Below are positions 1 to 7,341 of a stretch of DNA of 64,000 bases, one piece after another; position 1 is the stretch's first letter; each line of letters opens with the position of its first letter. The notes beneath the pieces were generated by a model. The model was not told the origin of the DNA. It ran no database searches and worked only from the letters and a program-made list of their open reading frames with translations. The stretch spans positions 1-64,000 of the forward strand of contig JAJXYO010000015.1 of the NCBI GenBank assembly GCA_021780495.1. Reading direction: 5' to 3'. The DNA is from Deltaproteobacteria bacterium (GTDB lineage: Bacteria > Desulfobacterota > Desulfuromonadia > Geobacterales > Pseudopelobacteraceae). Position numbers and translations under genes: made by a program.

Positions 1-63
1 AACTATGCGTGGTCCATGGCATTTGGTGTGGTCGTGATGCTGGGCTACTACGTATTCAAGTAA
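1..63 (+). CDS. nuoL: NADH-quinone oxidoreductase subunit L, C-terminal end (partial)
   Basis: The window opens inside an ORF that reads 20 residues and stops at 61-63 (TAA). The residues are hydrophobic and end in YYVFK, as expected for the last transmembrane helix of an antiporter-like complex I subunit. Identity rests on position: nuoL directly precedes nuoM in nearly all nuo operons, and nuoM starts 38 bases later. Only the extreme C-terminus is visible, so nothing can be said about function residues. Confidence 0.8.
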   Translation, partial: NYAWSMAFGVVVMLGYYVFK

Positions 64-100
64 CCAATTATTCGCACTTTGTATAAAGGAGCATGAATTC

Positions 101-1729
101 ATGAGTAACCACCTACTGAGCCTGACGACATTCCTGCCGATTCTGGGTGTCCTGCTGTTGCTGTTCATACCCAAGGATAGCAAGGGCTTGCTGCGCGGGG
201 TGACCGTGGCAGTAACCGTGGCAACTTTCATCGTGTCGCTGCCGATCATGTTAGGTTTTCAGCCCAATGCAGAGTTTCAGTTTACGGAGAACATCCCCTG
301 GATTGCAGCCGGTCCATTTGTAATGCGTTACAATATCGGTATTGATGGCATCAGTCTGTGGTTGGTCATGTTGACGACCTTTATCATGCCGATTGCAGTC
401 CTATCAACCTTTACGGCGGTTGAAGAAAAGGTCAAAGAATACATGATCCTGTTGCTTCTGCTCGAAACAGGCATGCTGGGTGCATTTATTTCTTTGGATA
501 TGTTCCTGTTCTATATCTTCTGGGAGGTCATGCTGATCCCGATGTACTTCATGATCGGCATCTGGGGCGGTAAGAACCGTATTTATGCTGCCGTCAAATT
601 CTTTATCTACACCATGGTCGGATCACTGCTGATGCTGGTAGCTTTGATCTACCTCTACTTTAAAGGTTTAGAGGCTGGCTTTACCGATTTTGGTCTTTTG
701 CAGTTTTTTCATCTACAGCTGCCTCTTACAACACAGGTGTGGCTCTTCCTGGCTTTTGCTCTTGCCTTTGCCATCAAAGTTCCGATGTTTCCACTGCATA
801 CCTGGTTACCGGATGCCCATACCGAAGCTCCGACTGCCGGTTCTGTTATCTTGGCAGCAATACTGCTGAAAATGGGCACTTACGGCTACGTGCGCTTTGC
901 AATTCCACTCTTTCCTGAAGCAGCCCACAAATTCGCGCCGCTTATCGCAACACTGGCGGTTATCGGCATCATCTATGCCGCCTTGGTTGCCATGGTGCAG
1001 GAAGATGTTAAAAAACTGGTTGCCTATTCATCGGTAGCTCATCTCGGTTTTGTGATGTTGGGGGTGTTTGCTTTTAATGTTGAAGGCATTACCGGCGGCA
1101 TGTTGCAGATGATCAATCACGGTATCTCCACTGGTGCACTGTTCCTCATTGTTGGCTTTATCTATGAACGCCGCCACACACGTCTGATTACAGATTTTGG
1201 TGGTCTTGCCAAACAGATGCCGATCTTTGCAACCATTTTCATGATAGTGACATTTTCTTCTATCGGTCTTCCCGGTACCAACGGCTTTGTTGGCGAGTTT
1301 CTGGTCCTGATCGGTGCCTTCGGTAGTTCGTTACGCTGGTGGACAATCGTCGCTTCAAGCGGTGTCATTCTGTCGGCCGTCTATATGCTCTGGATGTTTC
1401 AGAGGGTTATGTTCGGTGAGTTGGATAATCCCAAAAACCAGAAACTACTGGATCTGAATGCACGTGAAATCGGCATTATGCTGCCGCTTATCATTTTGAT
1501 TTTTGTGATGGGTCTGTATCCTAAGCCATTTATCGATAAAATGGATCCAGCCATCCAAAAACTTGTCAGCCAGGTACGCTCAGTCTCAACGAATGCCCAG
1601 AGCGTGCCGCTGCAGGGGGTGCCGATGGGTCATCCTGCTATGGGAATGCCAGCAGGACAACCGGCCATATCACCGCCGGCTGCTGATCTTCAGGCCGCAC
1701 CGGCTGTTAATTCGCACGAAGAAAAGTAA
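101..1729 (+). CDS. nuoM: NADH-quinone oxidoreductase subunit M
   Basis: Membrane-arm, antiporter-like subunit of the proton-pumping NDH-1 complex. The 542-residue protein is nearly all transmembrane helices. The essential glutamate sits in FYIFWEVMLIP (E142) and the lysine of the proton half-channel in FAIKVPMFPLHTWLPDAH (K226), matching the E. coli NuoM E144/K234 pair. The last ~45 residues form a proline/alanine/methionine-rich hydrophilic tail (VPMGHPAMGMPAG and following) that makes it longer than the usual ~500 residues. An AAAGGAG ribosome site lies just upstream of the start. It lies between nuoL and nuoN in the expected order, so co-transcription is likely. Confidence 0.97.
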   Translation: MSNHLLSLTTFLPILGVLLLLFIPKDSKGLLRGVTVAVTVATFIVSLPIMLGFQPNAEFQFTENIPWIAAGPFVMRYNIGIDGISLWLVMLTTFIMPIAVLSTFTAVEEKVKEYMILLLLLETGMLGAFISLDMFLFYIFWEVMLIPMYFMIGIWGGKNRIYAAVKFFIYTMVGSLLMLVALIYLYFKGLEAGFTDFGLLQFFHLQLPLTTQVWLFLAFALAFAIKVPMFPLHTWLPDAHTEAPTAGSVILAAILLKMGTYGYVRFAIPLFPEAAHKFAPLIATLAVIGIIYAALVAMVQEDVKKLVAYSSVAHLGFVMLGVFAFNVEGITGGMLQMINHGISTGALFLIVGFIYERRHTRLITDFGGLAKQMPIFATIFMIVTFSSIGLPGTNGFVGEFLVLIGAFGSSLRWWTIVASSGVILSAVYMLWMFQRVMFGELDNPKNQKLLDLNAREIGIMLPLIILIFVMGLYPKPFIDKMDPAIQKLVSQVRSVSTNAQSVPLQGVPMGHPAMGMPAGQPAISPPAADLQAAPAVNSHEEK

Positions 1730-1762
1730 AATACGAGTCAATCCGACCGGAGGATATATTAG

Positions 1763-3220
1763 ATGGACATGATTACTATACCAGCCGTCAACATCACGCC
1801 GATCCTGCCGGAGATATTTCTCTCCGTACTGGCCATGGCCCTGCTTCTGATCAATGTTTTTTCTCCAAACAGTCAGAAGTCTTACCTGGGCTACATCAGT
1901 TTTATCGGGGTCATAGCGACTGGGGTGCTGGTAGGTGCTGGTTGGGGCGGGCATATAGAGAGTTTCGGTGGTTCGGTAGTACTTGACAACTTCGCCACGT
2001 TTTTCAAGATGATATTTCTGGTCTCTGCCGGATTGGCAATTCTGATTTCCGACCAGTATATGGAGCGGGAAGGCTGTAACCATGGCGAATTGTATCCTCT
2101 GATACTGTTTACCGTGGTCGGAATGATGCTCATGGCAGCTGGTACTGATCTGATGACGATCTTCCTTGGTTTGGAAGTCATGTCGGTATCGCTGTATGTA
2201 CTGGCCGGTTTCAACAGAGCCAATGTAAAGTCGAACGAAGCCGGTCTCAAATATTTTCTTCTGGGAGCCTTTTCCACCGGTTTCCTGTTGTATGGTATGG
2301 CACTGACCTATGGAGCAACAGGAACGACCCGAATTGCAAAGATCGCCGTTGCAGTCGGTCAGATGTCCCTTCCCTCTTCCAATATCATGCTTGTGGCCGG
2401 GATGCTGCTTATGTTGACCGGTTTTGCCTTCAAGGTTGCCGCTGCACCGTTTCACATGTGGACACCGGACGTTTATGAAGGTGCCCCGACCCCCATGACT
2501 GCGTTCATGTCGGCCGGTCCCAAAGCAGCCGGTTTTGCTGCAGCTCTGCGCATCTTCCTTGTTGCATTGCCGACTCTGCAGGTTGAGTGGAGCCAAGTGC
2601 TGTGGGTCCTGGCCGTTCTTACAATGACAGTCGGTAATATCACTGCGCTGCGTCAGGATAACATCAAACGCATGCTGGCCTATTCATCCATTGCTCACGC
2701 CGGCTACTGTCTGGTAGGTTTTGCCGCCGGTAACAGTACCGGTACCGCTGGAATCCTCTTCTATATGTTGTCCTACGCCTTCATGAATATCGGGGCCTTT
2801 GCGATCATTATTTTGGTTTCCAAGAAGGGCGAGACTAATGGCAATGTCCAGGATTTTGCTGGACTGGGAGTCAAACACCCCTTATTGGCCGCTGCCATGA
2901 CAGTATTCCTCTTTTCATTGGCTGGTGTGCCACCCACTGCTGGTTTTATTGGTAAATTCTACCTGTTCTCCGGGGCCGTTCAGCAAGGCTACATCTGGCT
3001 GGCAATCATCGGAGTCCTTAATAGTGCCGCTTCTGTTTACTACTACCTGCGTGTGATGGTCTTTATGTATATGAAGGATGCGACTGAAGAATTCGACTGG
3101 GTCCGGGTTACAGCACCCATGGCGCTCTGTGTTGTCATCTCTGTTCTCGGAACTCTGGTACCGGGTATCGTGCCTTCCTTGATCCTCCAATTTGCACAAC
3201 AGGCCATCAAGTTAATCTAG
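1763..3220 (+). CDS. nuoN: NADH-quinone oxidoreductase subunit N
   Basis: Third antiporter-like membrane subunit of NDH-1, 485 residues, mostly hydrophobic helices. The conserved channel lysine is in FKVAAAPFHMWTPDVYEGAP (K224; E. coli NuoN K217), and the helix DNIKRMLAYSSIAHAGY is typical of the family. It follows nuoM by 33 bases with its own GGAGG site (about 1750) and is the last gene of the nuo operon, as in most bacteria. A strong hairpin terminator follows 20 bases after the stop. Confidence 0.97.
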   Translation: MDMITIPAVNITPILPEIFLSVLAMALLLINVFSPNSQKSYLGYISFIGVIATGVLVGAGWGGHIESFGGSVVLDNFATFFKMIFLVSAGLAILISDQYMEREGCNHGELYPLILFTVVGMMLMAAGTDLMTIFLGLEVMSVSLYVLAGFNRANVKSNEAGLKYFLLGAFSTGFLLYGMALTYGATGTTRIAKIAVAVGQMSLPSSNIMLVAGMLLMLTGFAFKVAAAPFHMWTPDVYEGAPTPMTAFMSAGPKAAGFAAALRIFLVALPTLQVEWSQVLWVLAVLTMTVGNITALRQDNIKRMLAYSSIAHAGYCLVGFAAGNSTGTAGILFYMLSYAFMNIGAFAIIILVSKKGETNGNVQDFAGLGVKHPLLAAAMTVFLFSLAGVPPTAGFIGKFYLFSGAVQQGYIWLAIIGVLNSAASVYYYLRVMVFMYMKDATEEFDWVRVTAPMALCVVISVLGTLVPGIVPSLILQFAQQAIKLI

Positions 3221-3240
3221 CCTGCAGATTCAACCTACAA

Positions 3241-3280
3241 CAAGAAAGGGCGATCTTATTGAGATCGCCCTTTCTTGTTT
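3241..3280. terminator. Bidirectional intrinsic terminator between nuoN and the DUF2288 gene
   Basis: A perfect 16-bp stem (CAAGAAAGGGCGATCT with its complement at 3262-3277) encloses a 5-base loop TATTG. The stem itself ends in AAGAAA/TTTCTT, giving U-rich tails on either strand. It sits between convergent genes and can end both the nuo operon and the minus-strand DUF2288 row. Confidence 0.9.
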
Positions 3281-3303
3281 ATGAGTGGATATAGGCAGCA
3301 ACA

Positions 3304-3606
3304 TTAGTGGAATGTTGGCAAGCGCTCTTGAATTAGTACGTAGGGACTGACTATCAACATAGAAAACCTCTTTTGCAAATCTTCATTCCAGATGTGTATT
3401 TGATTCTCTGAGGGTTTACCGATTTTACCGGTCCTGATCCATTCCTCGATTGGGCCGATGTCGTCATTGGAAACGTGTAAGGCGGTATCCACGAGATCAA
3501 GAGTGTCGTCAATCAGAATCAGCCCACCTCGTTCAAGGTGGGCACGCAACATACTCCATTCTGCCTCGTCAACTGACAAGGCAAGTTCTTCCCTATTCGG
3601 CGTCAT
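3304..3606 (-). CDS. DUF2288 family protein
   Basis: A 100-residue soluble protein. The pattern E-W-S-x-L near residue 17, G-L-I-L-I-D-D-x-L-D-L-V in the middle, a 'NDDIGPIEEWIRTGKIGKP' segment and the closing 'VSPYVLIQERLP' match the DUF2288 family as I know it. The function of that family is unknown. It is the last gene of a minus-strand row that starts with the PilZ gene at about 6.0 kb, 68 bases after the glycosyltransferase. No signal peptide or membrane segment is visible. Confidence 0.75.
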   Translation of the reverse strand: MTPNREELALSVDEAEWSMLRAHLERGGLILIDDTLDLVDTALHVSNDDIGPIEEWIRTGKIGKPSENQIHIWNEDLQKRFSMLIVSPYVLIQERLPTFH

Positions 3607-3674
3607 CTTAAAACCCTTTCTTGATCCACGTGATCACTGTGTTAACTGCAGTAACCTGCTAACAATTTTTTATA

Positions 3675-4685
3675 TCAGGCTATGCAGATAAAATCGAGAC
3701 CTTCTTTGAGGCCAAGAGGATAAACAAACTTCCTGAATTGCTCGCGCGCACCGCGCACCCCGATAGCTACCAGTATTTTATTGTTTTTTTCCACCAGCTG
3801 CTCACTGCTCACGACTGGTGCGCCGTGCAGGAGCGTACCAATTTTGCGGTGATCAACATCAATCCATTTAGAAACCCTGATTCCTTCGGCAGCGAGTAAA
3901 CGCTGCCATGCGCGACCTTCCAAGCCGGCACCGGCGATAACGACCTCCTGCACATTACTCAGAAAACCTTGCTGTAGATGGCAAAGTTTGCATCTGCGAA
4001 ATGCAGTGGCAGCATATTCAACCATGCTACGGGTAGCTCGTTCGGGGTGATCACGCCAGAATAAGAGCTCTTGCGGCAAACGGGCAAAGCGCACACCGGC
4101 ATCGGCCATCCGCAGCCACAGGTCGTAATCTTCAGGCCACCCCATGTCTCGGTAAGCTCCGACAGAATTAATCACTGATCGCCGGGTTACTATACTGGGG
4201 TGGACAAAGGGCGATTCCACAAAACGGTCACGCAGAATCAGGTCGTGATTGTTAAGTCCGTTTTGCCACGTTTCGTATGCCAACATACCTTGCTTCAGAT
4301 GTGTACGTGGAAAATGGCGGAAGTTGCAGGCTACCAATCCGACGTCAGGGTTGCTGTCCAGATAGGCCACTTGTGATTCAAGCCGGCACGGGTGGCAGAT
4401 GTCGTCGCCATCCATACGTGCAACCAATGGTGTCCGGCAGGCAGCCAAACCGGTGTTGAGAGCGGCAACCAGGCCACCTCCGCTGCGATGGATGATATGG
4501 ATCCGCGGGTCACTCCGCGCTGCATTTGCCAGGATGAAAGGCGTTGTATCATCAGATCCGTCATCCACGGCAATCAGTTCCCAGGCCGTGAAGGTTTGGC
4601 GAAAAAGCGAATTGATTGCAGCCGGAAGGTACGTTGCTTCATTGTGAACCGGCATGAGGATGGATATCCGGGGAGCTGCCATCAT
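3675..4685 (-). CDS. Family 2 glycosyltransferase
   Basis: Predicted GT-A fold glycosyltransferase, 336 residues. The N-terminal half has the GT2 signature: ISILMPVHNEATYLPAAI, the nucleotide-binding VDDGSDDT, the metal-binding ARMDGDDI (DGDD) and an E-D motif in GWPEDYDLWLRMADAG. After about residue 235 a second region (VVIAGAGLEGRAWQRLLAAEGI...KILVAIGVRGAREQF) resembles a small Rossmann-like sugar-nucleotide domain attached to some GT2 enzymes. Sugar donor and acceptor cannot be told. Its start overlaps the stop of the upstream lipoprotein gene by 4 bases (ATGA), so the two are translationally coupled. Confidence 0.88.
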   Translation of the reverse strand: MMAAPRISILMPVHNEATYLPAAINSLFRQTFTAWELIAVDDGSDDTTPFILANAARSDPRIHIIHRSGGGLVAALNTGLAACRTPLVARMDGDDICHPCRLESQVAYLDSNPDVGLVACNFRHFPRTHLKQGMLAYETWQNGLNNHDLILRDRFVESPFVHPSIVTRRSVINSVGAYRDMGWPEDYDLWLRMADAGVRFARLPQELLFWRDHPERATRSMVEYAATAFRRCKLCHLQQGFLSNVQEVVIAGAGLEGRAWQRLLAAEGIRVSKWIDVDHRKIGTLLHGAPVVSSEQLVEKNNKILVAIGVRGAREQFRKFVYPLGLKEGLDFICIA

Positions 4686-4915
4686 GACAGTGTATTTAGC
4701 TTGAAGCCTGTGAGATGTGCGGCGGCAACCTTTGCAGCTGGTGTTGAGTAATAGGTAGCCGCTACTTCTTTACATGGTTTCGCTGCATGCTCCCGATTGA
4801 TCCGTATCTCTTCGCCGTGTGTCGTTTCCAGTAGTGCATCCGCCTGGGTATCCCTGGATGAGCAACCAGTCAGCGTGCTTGTGATCAGAGCAGCGATGAT
4901 GGCTGTTGATTTCAT
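4682..4915 (-). CDS. Small predicted lipoprotein
   Basis: A 77-residue protein with an N-terminal lipoprotein signal: MKSTAII, a short hydrophobic stretch and the lipobox L-T-G-C at residues 15-18. The mature part is short, polar and has a C-terminal hydrophilic stretch. I recognise no domain. It is coupled to the following glycosyltransferase by a 4-base overlap and follows the TauE-like exporter gene by 16 bases, so it belongs to that row. An AGAGG ribosome site (AAAGAGG on the minus strand) precedes the start. The gene is probably real, but its role is unknown. Confidence 0.7.
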   Translation of the reverse strand: MKSTAIIAALITSTLTGCSSRDTQADALLETTHGEEIRINREHAAKPCKEVAATYYSTPAAKVAAAHLTGFKLNTLS

Positions 4916-4931
4916 GCAACCTCTTTCTGTT

Positions 4932-5687
4932 TTAATGGTAATTCTGCCAGATCAATTTGATGGTAATAAGCAGGACCATGGTAATAAAGACCGGTCGTAC
5001 GAAACGGGAGCCCCTCATCACGACCAGGTGGGAACCCAGACGGGCGCCGATGAATTGGCCGGTTCCCATAATCAATCCTTCACGCCAGAGAACAGAGCCA
5101 CCAATCATGAACATACCCAGCGAAGTAATGTTGCTGGTAAAGTTCATTACCTTGGTGTAGCCGGTTGCCTTGATCATGTTGAAGCCCAGGCCGAGCATGA
5201 GGGCCATTACCCAGAATGAACCGGTTCCGGGTCCGAAAAAACCATCATAAAAGCCTAGTGCGATCCCAGCCAGCAGATAGAACCATGCCTTGGTCATGCG
5301 CGGGTGAATATCCTCGCGCCCCAGACGTGGAGTCAGCAGCGTGTAGAGCACAATAGTCAAAAGCAGCCAGGGGATGATGTGCCGCAAAACCCCCGGATCA
5401 AGCAGTTGTACCGTGCAGCTGCCAAACCCTGCACCTAAAGCTGTACAGACAATACCTTCAGAACAATTGCGTAGTGTGACTGTGCCGGAACGAACAAACG
5501 TCAACATGGCACTGCCTGACCCGAAACTGGACTGAAGTTTGTTGGTTCCCAAGGCCAACTGTGGTGGTAATCCGATGCCAAGCAGTACCGGGATGGTGAT
5601 GAGCCCGCCACCGCCGGCAATGGCATCTACCAGGCCGGCTATGAGTCCTGAAATAAAAAGTAGCGAGAGTAACAGTATAGCGGACAT
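4932..5687 (-). CDS. Sulfite exporter TauE/SafE family membrane protein
   Basis: A 251-residue polytopic inner-membrane protein (about seven or eight helices). The two glycine-rich half-repeats typical of TauE/SafE (DUF81) proteins are visible: GLVDAIAGGGGLITIPVLL near the N-terminus and GFYDGFFGPGTGSFWVMAL in the second half. Members move sulfite, sulfoacetate or other small anions out of the cell; the substrate here is not determinable. It lies between the PilZ gene (9-base gap) and the small lipoprotein gene on the same strand. Confidence 0.92.
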   Translation of the reverse strand: MSAILLLSLLFISGLIAGLVDAIAGGGGLITIPVLLGIGLPPQLALGTNKLQSSFGSGSAMLTFVRSGTVTLRNCSEGIVCTALGAGFGSCTVQLLDPGVLRHIIPWLLLTIVLYTLLTPRLGREDIHPRMTKAWFYLLAGIALGFYDGFFGPGTGSFWVMALMLGLGFNMIKATGYTKVMNFTSNITSLGMFMIGGSVLWREGLIMGTGQFIGARLGSHLVVMRGSRFVRPVFITMVLLITIKLIWQNYH

Positions 5688-5696
5688 GGATACACG

Positions 5697-6008
5697 TCAC
5701 TGCTCTGGCGGGGGGATAAATTCGAAAGCAATCCCGTCAGCCGCTTTTCTGATAACGCGACCCAGGAGGACGGGCGCATTCTGTCCCATCACCTGAGAAA
5801 TCAACTGTAGTTCCATAACCGTGTCTGGTGGCGGTTCCTGCTCGAATACAACCATCAGGAAGGCGCCACCATCACTAAAATCCTTGGTAATACCGACCTG
5901 AGCTGTTTGGCCCGGCCAGGTGACACGAATTTCAAGTGGAACCTCATAGCGCTCATATCTTCGATTGTCGTGCATGGTGGTAAGCCTTTCGTCATGGATA
6001 TGATTCAT
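5697..6008 (-). CDS. PilZ domain protein (probable c-di-GMP receptor)
   Basis: A 103-residue single-domain protein. It carries the two PilZ c-di-GMP motifs: the arginine motif RRYERYEV (R-x-x-x-R, about residues 16-22) and the (D/N)-x-S-x-x-G motif DFSDGGAFL (about residues 43-51), placed after the first strand. Such single-domain PilZ proteins act as c-di-GMP adaptors. The start is uncertain: M12 (position 5975) directly before the arginine motif is a good alternative, since the first 11 residues look non-conserved. It heads the minus-strand row with the exporter, lipoprotein, glycosyltransferase and DUF2288 genes and is divergent from the Nudix gene. Confidence 0.85.
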   Translation of the reverse strand: MNHIHDERLTTMHDNRRYERYEVPLEIRVTWPGQTAQVGITKDFSDGGAFLMVVFEQEPPPDTVMELQLISQVMGQNAPVLLGRVIRKAADGIAFEFIPPPEQ

Positions 6009-6111
6009 TGCCTGATTCTCCTCAGCTGCTCACACAATTCCTGCAATGTTTTTACTTGACGAATGAACCGTATTTGTAAAGGATATTCTCACTAATTCTG
6101 AGGGCATAATA

Positions 6112-6711
6112 ATGGTTCACAGGCATCGACAGTCCCAGCAGACATTGCCCGCAATTGCAGAATCTTTCAGTCGTCACCAGCTGATAAAAAAGTATGCCGA
6201 AGGGCGTACCCGGGCCGCTGTTGCGATGATTCTGCGCGAATTGCCCGGCGATCTGGAGATACTGTTTATTGAACGCGCGAGCGATGAGCATGATCCCTGG
6301 TCCGGGCATCTGGCGTTTCCAGGCGGTAAGGTAGAGCTGGGCGAGCAGGCTCGTCAGGCTGCAGAACGGGAAACACAGGAAGAAATCGGTATCGACTTGG
6401 GAGCGGAGCGCTACCTTGGCCGGATGTCCGATATCATCGGGGCAAATCTTCCTGTCCGGGTGTCATGCTTTGCCTATGGAGTCGTGACCTCGTCTGTTCA
6501 GCCAATTGTAAGTCGCGAGGTGCGTGATGTCTTCTGGGTCAAACTATCTGACATACTCATGCCGGAACGACATCAGACGGCAATGGTCGGCTTTTCCGGC
6601 GCAACCATGAAAGTGCCGGCTATCGTGATGCCTCAACCCGATAAACCGGTGTTGTGGGGCCTGACCTACCGGTTGCTCATGCAGTTTTTGGAAATCATCC
6701 AGGTTCGTTAA
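6112..6711 (+). CDS. Nudix hydrolase, CoA-pyrophosphatase-like
   Basis: A 199-residue Nudix enzyme. The Nudix box reads G-G-K-V-E-L-G-E then RETQEEIGI (G-x5-E-x7-R-E-x2-E-E-x-G-I), preceded by a DPWSGHLAFPGGK stretch that is characteristic of the CoA pyrophosphatase/NUDT7-like branch (YeaB/NudL). Expected reaction: hydrolysis of a nucleoside diphosphate linked to X, with Mg2+. GAGGG lies 8 bases before the ATG. It is divergent from the PilZ gene. Confidence 0.9.
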   Translation: MVHRHRQSQQTLPAIAESFSRHQLIKKYAEGRTRAAVAMILRELPGDLEILFIERASDEHDPWSGHLAFPGGKVELGEQARQAAERETQEEIGIDLGAERYLGRMSDIIGANLPVRVSCFAYGVVTSSVQPIVSREVRDVFWVKLSDILMPERHQTAMVGFSGATMKVPAIVMPQPDKPVLWGLTYRLLMQFLEIIQVR

Positions 6712-6721
6712 TAACCACTGG

Positions 6722-6749
6722 TTGCATTTATCCGGGGAAGTCGTACACT
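6722..6749 (+). promoter_or_regulatory. Candidate sigma-70 promoter of tpx
   Basis: TTGCAT (6722-6727), a 16-base spacer and TACACT (6744-6749) lie 39 bases before the tpx start. Five of six bases match the consensus -35, and TACACT keeps the key T-A-x-x-x-T. There is no experimental support. Confidence 0.5.
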
Positions 6750-6787
6750 AAATCGATATATGCACACCATCAGAGGAGGAATACCGT

Positions 6788-7303
6788 ATGAGCGAACGCA
6801 CCGGCATCATCACGTTCAAAGGCAACCCGTTTACCCTGCTTGGCCCCGAGTTAAAGGTCGGTGATAAGGCCCCGGACTTTGTCGTGGTCGACAATGGTCT
6901 GTCAGCGGTTACCCTGGCAAGTTCAGCAGGCAAGATCAGAGTCATCAGCGCCGTACCTTCACTGGATACGCCGGTCTGTGATAGCGAAACCCGCCGTTTC
7001 AACCAGGAGGCCGCCGGACTGCCTGGTGACGTGCTGGTGCTGACCATCAGCCTGGATCTGCCCTTTGCACAGAAGCGCTGGTGTGGTGCGGCAGGTATCG
7101 ACAAGGTAGTCACCCTGTCAGATTACCGAGAGCGCTCCTTTGGCCAGAACTACGGCGTACTTATCAAAGAACTGTTGCTGCTGACCAGGGCTGTTTTTAT
7201 TGTGGATGCAAACGACATTATCCGCTATATCCAGATTGTTCCCGAAGTCACCAGCGAGCCGGATTACGCTGCGGTTCTCAGTGCCGTGAAACAACTGTTG
7301 TAG
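6788..7303 (+). CDS. tpx: Thiol peroxidase (atypical 2-Cys peroxiredoxin)
   Basis: Reduces hydrogen and alkyl peroxides with thioredoxin as reductant. The 171-residue protein shows the peroxiredoxin active site SLDTPVCDSETRRF, with peroxidatic cysteine C64, and the resolving cysteine C99 in KRWCGAAGID, the layout of Tpx. The N-terminal TFKGNPFTLLG and GDKAPDF motifs are also typical. GAGGAGG-like ribosome site (6773-6780) directly before the start. It is probably monocistronic, with its own promoter, and convergent to the copA-like gene. Confidence 0.96.
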   Translation: MSERTGIITFKGNPFTLLGPELKVGDKAPDFVVVDNGLSAVTLASSAGKIRVISAVPSLDTPVCDSETRRFNQEAAGLPGDVLVLTISLDLPFAQKRWCGAAGIDKVVTLSDYRERSFGQNYGVLIKELLLLTRAVFIVDANDIIRYIQIVPEVTSEPDYAAVLSAVKQLL

Positions 7304-7341
7304 GGAACGCCGTCGTGACGTAGGCTGCCTGATTTCTCCGG

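Noticed and set aside
1670-2596. 308-codon minus-strand open frame
   Set aside because: Antisense to nuoN, composition of a mirror frame, no start context.
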